Shown one piece after another: positions 20,533-31,101 of a DNA stretch of 64,000 bases. Each line of letters opens with the position of its first letter. The stretch's first letter is position 1. The translations under genes and the position numbers were made by a program. The stretch is from Chlorobiaceae bacterium (lineage in GTDB: Bacteria; Bacteroidota; Chlorobiia; Chlorobiales; Chlorobiaceae), in the NCBI GenBank assembly GCA_013334335.1, contig JAAXXR010000004.1:17997-81996 (forward strand), given 5' to 3'. The notes under the pieces were generated by a model. It had not been told where the DNA came from. It did not search any database and worked only from the letters and a program-made list of their open reading frames with translations.

Positions 20533-22896
20533 TCATGTTGGGCAGTAACTAAGCTCATAAGGACGGTTCGTATGCAGTTTGGTGGTCTTTCCATAGATGG
20601 TGCACGGAAGGATCAGCTCAGCATCGGCGTCAATCCGGATCGAAAGCGTGCGATGGGAAATGTCGAGATAAACGACACGGTCGCGCCACTTCACCCTGAA
20701 CGCCAGGCGCTCCCATCTCCTGGGAAGCCATGGATTGAGCACGATCCTGTCCGACTTGAGCGTCAGGCCGGCAAAGCCGTGGATGACGGTCTGCCAGGTC
20801 CCTCCGACTGCGGCGGCATGGATACCCAGATCGGTGTTTTTATGCAGGTTCTTCAGGTCGAACAGCGCGGTCTTCATGAAATACCGGTAGGCGTTGACCC
20901 GCTCCGCCACGGCGAGCCCCATCATGGCATGGGTGCAATGGCTCAGTGAAGACTTATGGGCGGTCCGGGGTTCGTAATAGCGGTAATTGGCCAGTTTCTC
21001 CTCGAAGCTGAATGCGTGGGGAAACAGCAGCATCATGATCAGCACGTCCGCCTGCTTGATGAGCTGGGTCCTTCCGATGTTCCGGTAATTCACCCCCAGC
21101 GGCATCACTGGCCGCCCCTCCCTGTCGTAGCGCACGATCACGTAATCCCTGAGCGCGAAATAACCGTCGAACTGCTCTACCAGACCGCTCTGCTGGTCCT
21201 GGGTAAACTTCAGGCTGCGGCTGACAAGCATCCACTTCAACGGCTCGCGCTCATCGAGGCCGATTTTGGAGCAAACGGCGTCGAGCACCTCGGGGTTGGT
21301 GCTTGACACATGCTTGTACAGCATGGCAGCCAATCGAAGATGCCACTTGACCAGGAAATTGGTATAGGCGTTGTTGTTGACGTGTTCATGGAACTCGTCG
21401 GGACCGATGACCGTGTGGATTTCAAACTCCTCCCCCGGCTTGACCGTCCGACTCTCCCAGAAACGCGCCGTCTGGAAAATCATCTCGATGCCGTAACGAA
21501 GGAGGAAGTCCTCGTCTCCGGTGACCCTGAAATATCGTTCGACACCATAGATGACATCCGATACGATATGGTCCTCTTCGGTGCCCGTATAGATCAGCCG
21601 TATGGTCTTTTCAAGCTTCGACGCGAAACGGGGCGTGACATCCTCTCCGGTTGTGGCCGATTCCCATGCATACTTTGCCCCGCGATACCCCATCTTTTCG
21701 GCGTTCCTCATGGCACCCGGCAGGGTATTGTACCGATACATCAGCAGGTTGCGCGCAATCGGGGGGAAGTTGTAGACATAAAATGGCAGAATGAAGATCT
21801 CGGTATCCCAGAAAGCGTGACCGAGGTAGCCTTCGGAGCTGAGAAATTTCGCACCGATGCCTGAAGGACCGGTCGGGCCGTTGATCAGAAGCTGGTAGAT
21901 GTTGTATCGAAGAGCCATGAGGGCCTGTGGGTCGCCATCGATATGGACATCAGCCTGTTCCCACTTTGAGCGCCAGGCATCCAGGTGCTCTTCGATCTCC
22001 CGCCGAGCCCCCTTGCGAACATAACTCTTGAGTCGGCAGATCGTATCCCTGAAGAGGCTGTGGGGCGGAGACTCAAGGCTTGTCGCGACCACGGCCAGCT
22101 TCTCGAACTCGTACGTGCGACCTCTTGCGGCATCGATCGTGATCTCGCTGGTGAATTTCTCACCGTAGATTCTCGGTTCCCACTGCAACGGCTCCCCGAG
22201 GGGAGAAATCAGCTTCCATGAGGCCGCTTCGGCTATCCTGACGCCACGCTCCCGGGTCTTCATCTCCAGGTACATGAAGTTCCTGCCTCGCTCGATCTTT
22301 TCAAGCTGGAGATGCTTGTAGAGTTCCCTGGGGAAATAACCACGGTTGAACACCTCGCCGTTCAATCCTGAGAGTACCCGGATTTTTCCTGAGAAGTTTT
22401 TCGGGGTCACCCGGACATTCATGTAACCCAGATGCGGGGCGTGCATGCACGCAAGCCGGATGGTTTCGAGGGTGAGTATCATGCCGGACGAGTTGCGCAA
22501 CACGCTCCTTCGATGGAGCAGCCCCTTTTTCATGTCCAGCACCTGCTCATGCGAGATCACCTTGCAGGTCGACAGGCAGAACTTCTCGCCTTCATGCCAC
22601 ACCGACACATCGGTCCACATCGGACACTTGACCAGTTCCTCGACATCGGACTCCGACTTGTCGAACACTCCAGCAATATACATGCCGCCACAATGTCCGG
22701 GAGGGAGCTCTTCAAGGCTGCCCCTGATGTTCAGATAACCGTTCCCAATGGTCAGCAACGTCTCGTTGACCTGTATCAGTTTGGGTGTTTTCCTGAACCC
22801 CTTGACCCGAAAAAGCCACTCTTCCGACGACAATTCAAAAAGAGCTGTGGCCTCCCCTCCCGCAGGATCGGTACGTGCTGAAAATCCAGTTGACAT
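20533..22896 (-). CDS. Glycoside hydrolase family 65-type phosphorylase (trehalose/maltose/kojibiose type)
   Basis: TIGNGYLNIRGSLEE, GHAFWDTEIFILPFY, GYRGAKYAWESATTGEDVTP, TVIGPDEFHEHVNNNAYTN, GIHAAAVGGTWQ. Confidence 0.92.
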   Translation of the reverse strand: MSTGFSARTDPAGGEATALFELSSEEWLFRVKGFRKTPKLIQVNETLLTIGNGYLNIRGSLEELPPGHCGGMYIAGVFDKSESDVEELVKCPMWTDVSVWHEGEKFCLSTCKVISHEQVLDMKKGLLHRRSVLRNSSGMILTLETIRLACMHAPHLGYMNVRVTPKNFSGKIRVLSGLNGEVFNRGYFPRELYKHLQLEKIERGRNFMYLEMKTRERGVRIAEAASWKLISPLGEPLQWEPRIYGEKFTSEITIDAARGRTYEFEKLAVVATSLESPPHSLFRDTICRLKSYVRKGARREIEEHLDAWRSKWEQADVHIDGDPQALMALRYNIYQLLINGPTGPSGIGAKFLSSEGYLGHAFWDTEIFILPFYVYNFPPIARNLLMYRYNTLPGAMRNAEKMGYRGAKYAWESATTGEDVTPRFASKLEKTIRLIYTGTEEDHIVSDVIYGVERYFRVTGDEDFLLRYGIEMIFQTARFWESRTVKPGEEFEIHTVIGPDEFHEHVNNNAYTNFLVKWHLRLAAMLYKHVSSTNPEVLDAVCSKIGLDEREPLKWMLVSRSLKFTQDQQSGLVEQFDGYFALRDYVIVRYDREGRPVMPLGVNYRNIGRTQLIKQADVLIMMLLFPHAFSFEEKLANYRYYEPRTAHKSSLSHCTHAMMGLAVAERVNAYRYFMKTALFDLKNLHKNTDLGIHAAAVGGTWQTVIHGFAGLTLKSDRIVLNPWLPRRWERLAFRVKWRDRVVYLDISHRTLSIRIDADAELILPCTIYGKTTKLHTNRPYELSYCPT

Positions 22897-23200
22897 CAGG
22901 CCTCCCTGGGAATGCCGCTTGATACGTAGTTACCTCGATCACTATTCGAAACACGTTATCAGGGGAACGGGTTACCGAGCCGGACCAAACACAACCTGAA
23001 ACTGCATACTATTACTACAAGATTAACGGCCGGAAAGTTCACCCGGTGCTTCAAGCCGGCTCCGGCAAGCCCTGTTGGGGACGCCGTTTCAGGCCACACA
23101 TCTTTCCCGACAACTGGCGATACTATGGCTTGCGCCTGATTTTTTCGTATGTTATGCATTAAGATATTCAACCGATCAACCTTATAGGCAACCGTCCACT

Positions 23201-24400
23201 TTGGAGCAAAACATCTATAAACAGTGCCCGGTCTGCGGCTTCCCGCTGACCGAACAGAATGCTATCTGCCCGAGATGCGGCAATGACATTCTCGAAGACA
23301 TCTCGACCCTCGACGAACAGAATCTCGAGAAGCATTATCGCATCATCGAGGACAAGAGAGCCGAATGGTACATCCGCTGTCTGGCCGAAAACCTCGAAAC
23401 CGGCAAAAGCCCGTCAGTAAACTTCGGGCCGGAATTTTTCAGCTCCACGCAATCCAAAACGCCGGTACAGGCGCCCCACAGCGACCGGGATGACCTGCCC
23501 GCAACCAGAGCCATGCTGCTCCGTGATCCGAACAAGCGCATGGAGCTCTACAAATGGCTGAGCGCCGACTGGAAAGAGGTGGTGCGGAACAACCTGAAGA
23601 TCCAGAGGGAGCCTGGCGATACCGAAATGCTTGAGTTTCTGAACACCACGAGCCTGCGGTGCGACAACCACCGGATCCACCATCTCGGTCCGGTGAGCCT
23701 GCTGGAAAACCTTCAGCAACTCCGCTGCGATGAAACCCCGGTGGAAAGTCTCGAACCGCTGCGATACCTGAGAAAGCTGAAACGCCTGTACGCGTTTGAC
23801 TGCGATTTCACCTCCCTTGAGCCATTGCGGGATATCCGATCACTGAAACTGCTCTGGATCTCGAGCACCGAGGTCAGCGACCTCTCCGCTGTCAGCGGCC
23901 TGGAGAATCTCGAGGAACTTTACTGTTCAGAAACCCCCATCAGTGACCTCTCCCCGATCGCCGGGCTTACAAACCTTGAAAAGCTGAGCTGCTACAAGAC
24001 CGAGATCAGCTCGATCGAAGCCCTGAGAGGCCTGACGAACCTGATCGAGCTCGGCATCAACAGCACCGGCATCACCTCGATCGAGCCTATCTCCGGGCTC
24101 ACCAACCTTGAATACCTCCGCTGCAGCCGCACCCCGATCAAAAGCCTCGAACCGTTGCGAAACCTGGTCAATCTGAGGGAGCTGAGCATCGAGCAGACCG
24201 GCGTGCACAACCTGGACCCCCTCACCGGGCTCAACGATCTCGAGGAGCTCATCATGACCGGAACCACTGTCGACTCCCTCCTTCCGGTGATGCACCTGCA
24301 TAACCTCGAAAAGCTGGAGCTCTCTGCGGCCTGCGTTCCGGAGTTCGAACTTGAACGGTTCGTCAGGGAACACCCGGACTGCGATGTCGTCATCAAATAA
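23201..24400 (+). CDS. Zinc-ribbon plus leucine-rich-repeat protein
   Basis: CPVCGFPLTEQNAICPRCG, then LRRs such as LENLEELYCSETPISDLSPIAGLTNLEKLSCYKTEISSIEAL; TTG start at 23201 is a guess (ORF opens at 23075). Confidence 0.75.
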   Translation: MEQNIYKQCPVCGFPLTEQNAICPRCGNDILEDISTLDEQNLEKHYRIIEDKRAEWYIRCLAENLETGKSPSVNFGPEFFSSTQSKTPVQAPHSDRDDLPATRAMLLRDPNKRMELYKWLSADWKEVVRNNLKIQREPGDTEMLEFLNTTSLRCDNHRIHHLGPVSLLENLQQLRCDETPVESLEPLRYLRKLKRLYAFDCDFTSLEPLRDIRSLKLLWISSTEVSDLSAVSGLENLEELYCSETPISDLSPIAGLTNLEKLSCYKTEISSIEALRGLTNLIELGINSTGITSIEPISGLTNLEYLRCSRTPIKSLEPLRNLVNLRELSIEQTGVHNLDPLTGLNDLEELIMTGTTVDSLLPVMHLHNLEKLELSAACVPEFELERFVREHPDCDVVIK

Positions 24401-24405
24401 CGGAA

Positions 24406-24439
24406 ACGAGGCTGCCTCAACAGGATGAGGCAGCCTCGT
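24406..24439. terminator. Bidirectional terminator-like hairpin
   Basis: ACGAGGCTGCCTCA-ACAGGA-TGAGGCAGCCTCGT, 14 bp perfect stem between convergent genes; no strong T tract. Confidence 0.65.
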
Positions 24440-24469
24440 CAGTCTCCTATCAGTCTCATCACCTCGAAC

Positions 24470-26341
24470 CTATTCGAGGAACACGATGGTCTGTCCGGTG
24501 GAGACCGAATCCCCTTTCTTGATCATGACGGCAGAAACCCTGCCGGCTGCCGGTGATTTCACCGGAGACTCCATCTTCATGGCTTCGAGTATGGCCAGGT
24601 CCTGCCCTTCCGCCACCGTGTCACCAACCTTCACCTCAACCGAGACCACATTGCCCGGCATCAATGCCGTGACCGGAGTGCCCTGGTGCTGCCGCAGCGG
24701 CGCCATCTGAGGGATCGTGACCGGCTGCATGCCGGGAGCGACCGACTGCGCCATGGCGACACCGTCGGCGATCACGACGTTGAACGACTTGCCGTCGACC
24801 ATCACCAGATAGTTGCCCGACAGTGAGCGCGTCGCGGGACGGATCAGCTCCTGCAGGCGCTCCGGCAGGGTCATGCCGTGCGAGGTCACCTTCAGCTCCT
24901 CTTCGTCCTTCTTGGCTTCGGCCTCGGCTTCGACATCTTTCTTGTAGCGGATACCGAGCGGCTTGTCGCCCAGCAGGAACTCGATGCCCTTGGTGCCGCA
25001 GGTCGCGGCGATGAAGATGTTCTCGTCGGTCTCAGGCAAATGCGCATCCCTCAGCAGTTTGCGGTTGTGCTCGACACCGAGGTCCGGATTGCGGTCGTTG
25101 ATGTCGTGCACATCCTGAACCGTCGGCTCGAGGCCGAGCTGTTCGGCGGCAAGGCGCACCACTTCCGGATCGGCAGGCGCAGGCGTCTTGCCGAAATAGC
25201 CGAGCACCATCTTGCCGTACCCGTCGACGATCTTTTTCCAGGGGCCCTGCACCGTGTTGGCGAACGCCTGCTGGAAGTAGAATTGGGAGACGGGTGTCAC
25301 CGAAGCACCGAATCCACCCTTGGCCACCACCTCGCGCATGTTGCGGATCACCTCCGGGAAAAAGTGCAGCGTGTTGTGGTCGCGCATCATCTGCGTGTTC
25401 GCGGTCAGCGCTCCGCCAGGCATCGGTGAGAACGGAATGACCGGGTTGACCTCCTTGGCCTCCGGGGGCATATAGTATTTATCCATGTGCTCGATGAACA
25501 GGGCTTCAACCTCGAGAATCTTCTCGTGGTCGATGTCGAGCGTATAGTCGGTCCCGCGCAGACGGTGCCACATCGTGAGGATGTCAACCTCGGCCGTTCC
25601 GCCGCTGACCGGAGCCATGGCAAGGTCGATGATGTCGATACCCGCCTGGATGGCCGCAAAATTGCACGCCACGCCCATGCCGGCGGTGTCGTGCGTATGA
25701 AACTGGAGCACGGTGTCTTCGGGGAGCATCTTGCGGGCACCCTTCACGGTCTCGTACACGACCGCCGGAGTGGTCGTGCCCGACGCATCCTTGAACGCGA
25801 TGCTGTCGAACGGAATACCTGCGTCGAGGATCTCCCTGAGCTTGTCGAGATAAAATTGCGGAGTATGACAGTAACTCTCCTTCAGACCCGGAGGCAGTCC
25901 CATCAGGGCGATAACCACCTGGTGCTTCAGTCCTGCATCCACGATGCACTTTCCTGACCAGGAGAGGTTACGCACGTCCATGAGGGCGTCGAAGTTGCGA
26001 ATGGTGCTGACACCGTGTTTCTTGAACAGCTTCGCATGCAGGTCGATGATATCCCTGGACTGCGAAACGAGTCCGACGACATTCGACCCCCTGGAAAGGG
26101 TCTGCAGGTTGATATCAGGACCGACAACCCTGCGGCAGGCGTCCATCATGTCGAACGCATCCTCCTGGCAGTAGAAGTAGAGGCTCTGGAACCGTGCGCC
26201 ACCGCCGATCTCGAAATTGTCGGTACCGGCCAGGACCGCAGCCTCGAGCACCGGAAGGAAATCCTCGGTTTTGACCCTTGCCCCGTAACAGGACTGGAAC
26301 CCGTCGCGGAAGGAGACATCCATAAACCGTATTTTTTTCAT
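24470..26341 (-). CDS. Biotin-dependent carboxylase/decarboxylase (pyruvate carboxylase subunit B / oxaloacetate decarboxylase alpha-like)
   Basis: MKKIRFMDVSFRDGFQS, FKDASGTTTPAVVYE, FHTHDTAGMG, C-terminal biotinyl motif ILEAMKMESPVKSP. Confidence 0.9.
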   Translation of the reverse strand: MKKIRFMDVSFRDGFQSCYGARVKTEDFLPVLEAAVLAGTDNFEIGGGARFQSLYFYCQEDAFDMMDACRRVVGPDINLQTLSRGSNVVGLVSQSRDIIDLHAKLFKKHGVSTIRNFDALMDVRNLSWSGKCIVDAGLKHQVVIALMGLPPGLKESYCHTPQFYLDKLREILDAGIPFDSIAFKDASGTTTPAVVYETVKGARKMLPEDTVLQFHTHDTAGMGVACNFAAIQAGIDIIDLAMAPVSGGTAEVDILTMWHRLRGTDYTLDIDHEKILEVEALFIEHMDKYYMPPEAKEVNPVIPFSPMPGGALTANTQMMRDHNTLHFFPEVIRNMREVVAKGGFGASVTPVSQFYFQQAFANTVQGPWKKIVDGYGKMVLGYFGKTPAPADPEVVRLAAEQLGLEPTVQDVHDINDRNPDLGVEHNRKLLRDAHLPETDENIFIAATCGTKGIEFLLGDKPLGIRYKKDVEAEAEAKKDEEELKVTSHGMTLPERLQELIRPATRSLSGNYLVMVDGKSFNVVIADGVAMAQSVAPGMQPVTIPQMAPLRQHQGTPVTALMPGNVVSVEVKVGDTVAEGQDLAILEAMKMESPVKSPAAGRVSAVMIKKGDSVSTGQTIVFLE

Positions 26342-26405
26342 AACGTCTTGCCTGGGTTGTGCTTGCGCATTTACTGATGCTGTTTATTGTGAATCTCCTG
26401 CCTTT

Positions 26406-27971
26406 TCAGCGGGCACCCTCGACCTTGAGGTGGGCGAACGATTCGTCCTCGACCGTCTGGTGCAGGCTGTTGCCGTGAGCGTCCATGGTGACAATCGCAG
26501 GGAACGACTCGACCTGAAGATGCCACATGGCCTCCGGGACCCCCATCTCTTCAAGGAAATGGACCCCGGTCACGCGCTTGATGCAACGGGCATAATAGAC
26601 GGCCGCCCCGCCGATAGCGTTCAGGTAGACGGCCCCGGACTCCTTCATACCCTGCAGGGTCTTCGGTCCCATACCCCCTTTGCCGATGACCACCCTGAGG
26701 CCAAGTTTCCTGATGACGTCCGCCTGGTAGGGCTCCTCGCGGATGGAGGTTGTGGGTCCTGCAGAGGTGATCACGTACTCACCAGACTCGTTTTTCATCA
26801 CCACCGGTCCACAGTGATAGATGATCCCGTCCTTCGTATCAAGCTCTCCGGGAAGATCGTGGTGCATGACGTAATGGTGGAAGGCATCACGTCCGGTATG
26901 CATCTGTCCGTTGACGATCACGATGTCGCCGACCTTGAGCTTCCTGACCTCAGCCTCGGTAACCGGAGCCTGGAGGACCACCTCACGACCGGTCAGCGGA
27001 ATACCGGCGCCCTTTGCCAAACGCTTGATCTCGTCCGGAAGGCGGTACTGCCAGGCTATGATCGCGCCCTCTGCCGGGTCAAGGATCACGCCGAGCCTCC
27101 GGTATGCCCAGCAGTTGTAGGCTACCGACACGTAGAAGCTTGCCGGCACGCGATGCGACTTGCCGATCTTGCAGCCGAGAAGGGTCGTTTTACCGGCAAA
27201 GCCCATCGGTCCGATATCGAGCCGATTGGCTCGCTCCATGATCTCCCGCTCGAGGAGGTCAAGCTCGGGGTCCGCATTCCGGTCGTCTACCGTGCGGAGC
27301 AGCTGATGTTTGGCGAGGTCGAAGCTGCTGGTCCGATCGCCGCCGATGCCGACACCGATGAATCCGGGGCTGCATCCCTGCCCCTGCGCCTGGAATACGG
27401 CATGCATGATGCATTTGCGGACACCGTCGATATCGCGTGCTGCGCGACCCAGTCCCGGCACCTCCATCGGAAGCGAATACTGGATATTCTTGTTCTCGCA
27501 ACCGCCGCCCTTGAGAATGAGCTTCACCTCGATTTCGTCACGCTCCCATGGTTCGAAATGGATGACCGGGAAATGGTCGCCCAGGTTGTTGCCGGAATTC
27601 TTTCCGGTAAACGCATCGACCGCATTCGGACGAAGCTTTCCCCTTTTGGTCGCTTCGGCGATCCCTGCCTCGATCTCCCTTTTTATGAAAAGCTGGTCAG
27701 CCCCCTTCGGGGTATGCACGAAAAAGGTCGGCATGCCCGTATCCTGGCAGACCGGAGAGTTGCAGTCAACGGCCATGTCGATATTGACCGAAATGGTCGA
27801 CATCGCCAGGTCGGCCCGGCTGTCCGGTGCCTCCTGTTCGATAGCCTTTGCAATCGCCCTGCGGACATCGCTCGGAAGATTCGCCGATGTTTCGGTGATC
27901 AGCGCGATTACCGAGTCCCTGAGATGTTTCATATTCGTAAAAAAGATGGTGTTGGAGTAGTGGATGATCAC
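26406..27971 (-). CDS. Fumarate hydratase, class I (Fe-S type)
   Basis: VCQDTGMPTFFV, MHAVFQAQGQGCSPGFIGVGIGGDR, IIYHCGPVVMKNESGEYVITSAGPTTSIREEPYQ; fused alpha/beta length. Confidence 0.92.
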   Translation of the reverse strand: MIIHYSNTIFFTNMKHLRDSVIALITETSANLPSDVRRAIAKAIEQEAPDSRADLAMSTISVNIDMAVDCNSPVCQDTGMPTFFVHTPKGADQLFIKREIEAGIAEATKRGKLRPNAVDAFTGKNSGNNLGDHFPVIHFEPWERDEIEVKLILKGGGCENKNIQYSLPMEVPGLGRAARDIDGVRKCIMHAVFQAQGQGCSPGFIGVGIGGDRTSSFDLAKHQLLRTVDDRNADPELDLLEREIMERANRLDIGPMGFAGKTTLLGCKIGKSHRVPASFYVSVAYNCWAYRRLGVILDPAEGAIIAWQYRLPDEIKRLAKGAGIPLTGREVVLQAPVTEAEVRKLKVGDIVIVNGQMHTGRDAFHHYVMHHDLPGELDTKDGIIYHCGPVVMKNESGEYVITSAGPTTSIREEPYQADVIRKLGLRVVIGKGGMGPKTLQGMKESGAVYLNAIGGAAVYYARCIKRVTGVHFLEEMGVPEAMWHLQVESFPAIVTMDAHGNSLHQTVEDESFAHLKVEGAR

Positions 27972-27977
27972 ACAGGA

Positions 27978-28415
27978 TCAGCCGGGAATCGCCTTGTCGA
28001 CCGCATCCTGCTTGACGAGAAGCACAGGAATGGCCGCTGAACGGAAAACCGCTTCGGCCACGCTGCCCATCATGATACGCATGAGTCCGCTCCTGCCATG
28101 GGATCCCATGATGATCAGGTCGGCAAACCAGTCATGCGCATGCTTGATAATGGCGTCGGTAGGTACTCCATGCACCACCTTGACGTCAGCCATCAGCCCT
28201 TTTTTCTTCTCGGCCATGAGCATCTTCGTGAAACTCTCCGAAAGCGGATTCTCTTCGTCCATCGATTTTCGGACGATGCTCATATCAGGCTCCTGAATAT
28301 GCAGAAAACGGACGTGCGCGTTGACACGGCGGGCGAACTCTATGGCGTATCGTACGGCCTTGTCTGAAGTATCGGAATAGTCTGTCGGGCAAAGAATCTT
28401 GGAAAGCTGTATCAT
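27978..28415 (-). CDS. Universal stress protein family
   Basis: KILCPTDYSDTSDKAVRYAIEFARR, IIMGSHGRSGLMRIMMGSVAEAVFRSAAIPVLLVK. Confidence 0.92.
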   Translation of the reverse strand: MIQLSKILCPTDYSDTSDKAVRYAIEFARRVNAHVRFLHIQEPDMSIVRKSMDEENPLSESFTKMLMAEKKKGLMADVKVVHGVPTDAIIKHAHDWFADLIIMGSHGRSGLMRIMMGSVAEAVFRSAAIPVLLVKQDAVDKAIPG

Positions 28416-28618
28416 TGATGCTGCTCGGTTTGCGGATATGTCTGGCTGAGAAAAAGGCTGGACCTCAAGTGCCTAATTTACATTTTTTCCTGATTTTTTT
28501 AACCTTCAGCGGTTAGGAGGCTCATCCATCTCGAGAGTCGCGGGCGTAACGGATCGCATGCGGCAAAATCCCGTTTTTAGGGTAGTATGAAGCTGGAAAC
28601 CCTATCATCCCAGATGCC

Positions 28619-30187
28619 ATGAACACCGTTGCCAAAGCCCTTAGCCATCCGGAAGCCTACCCGCATCGCGTGGAAGCCGATGGCTGCGTCCAGGTGGTCG
28701 AAACCCATATCTCATGGATTTTCCTCACCGGCCGCTTCGCGTACAAGCTCAAGAAACCGGTCGACCTCGGCTTCCTCGATTTCTCGACGCTTGAACGGCG
28801 GCACCATTGCTGCCTCGAAGAGCTCAGGTTGAACCGCAGGCTCTGCCCGGACCTCTATCTTGATGTGCTGCCGGTCGTGTTGATCAACGGGCACCCGTTT
28901 GTCGGCGGCGAAGGGGTCGCCATCGACTACGTCGTGCGGATGGTGCAGTTCGACAGGGACTTCGAGCTCGACCGCCTGCTGAAAAACGGGGCCCTGACGG
29001 CCGGGATAGTCAGTGAAATCGCGGAAGTGGTGGCCGCTTTTCATCAATCCGCACGCCACGCCCCCGCATCGACAGCATACGGCAACCCGGATGTGTTGCT
29101 CAAGCCCATGCTCGAGAACCTCGACCGCACCGGAGAGCTCATCCATACGCCTGAGGAGTCGGCCTCCATGCAGCGGATCCGCACCTGGACTCTCGATGAA
29201 CACCATCGGCTCGGCCCGGTGATGCGAGAACGCAAGGAGAACGGCTTCATCAGGGAGTGTCATGGCGACATGCACACCGGGAACATGGTGATCTGGAACG
29301 GTAGGGTCATGATCTTCGACTGCATCGAATTCAATCCGAATCTCAGCGTCATCGATGTCATGAGCGACGCGGCATTCCTGTTCATGGACCTGCAGCATTC
29401 AGGCAGTTCGGAACTTGCCTGGCGATTCCTCGACGGCTACCTCCAGGAGACCGGCGACTATGAGGGCCTTCGCGTGCTTCGGCTCTACTGCACCTACCGC
29501 GCGATGGTCAGGGCGAAAGTGACGGCGATCAGGCTCATGCAGGAGCGGCGTGAGGAGCGGCGCGATGCCGTGCTCGAAGAGCACCGCACCTATCTCGCCC
29601 AGTCGCTTCGGTACCTGGACCCTGCGCCTCCGGCGCTCGTGCTCATGCACGGCGTATCCGGCACCGGGAAATCGTTCCATGCAAAAAGGATCGCCGAAGC
29701 GGGGGGATTCGTGCATCTTCGTTCCGACGTCGAAAGAAAGCGACTTTTCGGTATCCGGCCGCTCGAAAGCAGCCGGAATCAAGGGCTTGATATCTACACG
29801 GGAGAAACGACCGACCGGACCTACCGGGTACTTCTCGGATCGGCAGAGGCGGCTCTTGCCGGAGGTTGGACGGTGATCGTCGACGCGACCTTTCTCAAAA
29901 AAAGGCAGCGCCGTCCCTTCATCGAACTTGCCGGGAAACTGGGTTGCCGGTGCTGCATCCTCAACCTGCATGCGCCGCTCGAAACCCTCCGGAACCGGAT
30001 CGTGGCCCGCTCGGTGTCAGGAGATGACCCCTCGGAGGCCGACGTAGCCGTGCTCGAATCACAACTGTTGTCGGTTGAAGCACCGGACGATAGCGAAAAG
30101 GCCCTCTGCATCGACATCGAAACAGAGGGCCCGGTCAACCATGCGGCGCTTGCCGTCACGATTTCCTCAAATTCGTCAGGAGGGTGA
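28619..30187 (+). CDS. Bifunctional aminoglycoside phosphotransferase-like / P-loop kinase protein
   Basis: REC-HGDMHTGNMVIW and FDCIEFNP (APH-like), then MHGVSGTGKSFHAKRIAE (Walker A). Confidence 0.85.
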   Translation: MNTVAKALSHPEAYPHRVEADGCVQVVETHISWIFLTGRFAYKLKKPVDLGFLDFSTLERRHHCCLEELRLNRRLCPDLYLDVLPVVLINGHPFVGGEGVAIDYVVRMVQFDRDFELDRLLKNGALTAGIVSEIAEVVAAFHQSARHAPASTAYGNPDVLLKPMLENLDRTGELIHTPEESASMQRIRTWTLDEHHRLGPVMRERKENGFIRECHGDMHTGNMVIWNGRVMIFDCIEFNPNLSVIDVMSDAAFLFMDLQHSGSSELAWRFLDGYLQETGDYEGLRVLRLYCTYRAMVRAKVTAIRLMQERREERRDAVLEEHRTYLAQSLRYLDPAPPALVLMHGVSGTGKSFHAKRIAEAGGFVHLRSDVERKRLFGIRPLESSRNQGLDIYTGETTDRTYRVLLGSAEAALAGGWTVIVDATFLKKRQRRPFIELAGKLGCRCCILNLHAPLETLRNRIVARSVSGDDPSEADVAVLESQLLSVEAPDDSEKALCIDIETEGPVNHAALAVTISSNSSGG

Positions 30188-30192
30188 CCCGG

Positions 30193-31101
30193 CTATACCT
30201 CCACGCCGAAAAACAGGCGGATGCCAAGGCCTGCGGCGAAACTGATGCCCGCCACGACCACGATCAGCCCCGACATCTCCAGGAAGCGCCCCCGGAATGG
30301 AACCCCCTGTGCGACCGATACATAGAAGTTGAACAAGGCGATAATGCCGATCGCGCCCGCGAACGCCAGGATAAGGCACAGGTAGAGGTTCTGGAAGAAC
30401 AGGTAGGGCAGGATCAGGATCGTCACGGCGAACAGGTAAGCGACGGCCGTGTAGATCGACGCCTTGACGGGACTCTTGGCTCCTGGTTCCGACTTGGTCG
30501 AGAGGTATTCCGATGCCCCCATGGAGAGGGCGGCCGCAAAACCGGTGATTGAGGCGGTCAGGACCACGAGCTCGGTGTTCTGCAGTGCGAAAGTCAATCC
30601 GGCAAGCGCTCCGGTCAGCTCGACGAGGGCGTCGTTCAAACCAAGCACGATCGAGCCGGTATACTTCAGCCGGTCTTCGTCAAGGAGCATGATCAGCGCC
30701 TGTTCGTGCTCCTCCTCATCCCTGGAGATCGAGTTGATCTCGGTCATCGAACCGACCAGGCGTCCATAGGCCTCGTGTGCCTTCTGCTCGCCGGACTCCA
30801 TCAGCTTGATACCGAAGGTGAAGCCGAACAGCAGGCTGACCATCGAATACAGCCAGACCCTGAAACGGTCAGGCGCGATATCCCTGCCCGTAAATCGTTT
30901 CCATACCTCGTAATGCCGGAGTTCATCGGAAGCGATCTGGGTCAGGATGCGGCGGTTCTTCACGCCTTGCACCCGTTTCGCAAGAGTGGTGTAGATATGG
31001 TGTTCGGTGATCTCGTTTTTCTGGAAAACGGCGATGCGCCGAAGTTCCTGTTCTGACAACTGACTCACAGCGTATGGTCGGGTTTTGTTTTCAACTATCA
31101 C
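30193..31101 (-). CDS. VIT1/CCC1-family transporter with N-terminal ferritin/rubrerythrin-like domain
   Basis: N-terminal [15 protein letters not shown]...[16 protein letters not shown]-terminal [34 protein letters not shown]. Confidence 0.85.
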   Translation of the reverse strand: MIVENKTRPYAVSQLSEQELRRIAVFQKNEITEHHIYTTLAKRVQGVKNRRILTQIASDELRHYEVWKRFTGRDIAPDRFRVWLYSMVSLLFGFTFGIKLMESGEQKAHEAYGRLVGSMTEINSISRDEEEHEQALIMLLDEDRLKYTGSIVLGLNDALVELTGALAGLTFALQNTELVVLTASITGFAAALSMGASEYLSTKSEPGAKSPVKASIYTAVAYLFAVTILILPYLFFQNLYLCLILAFAGAIGIIALFNFYVSVAQGVPFRGRFLEMSGLIVVVAGISFAAGLGIRLFFGVEV

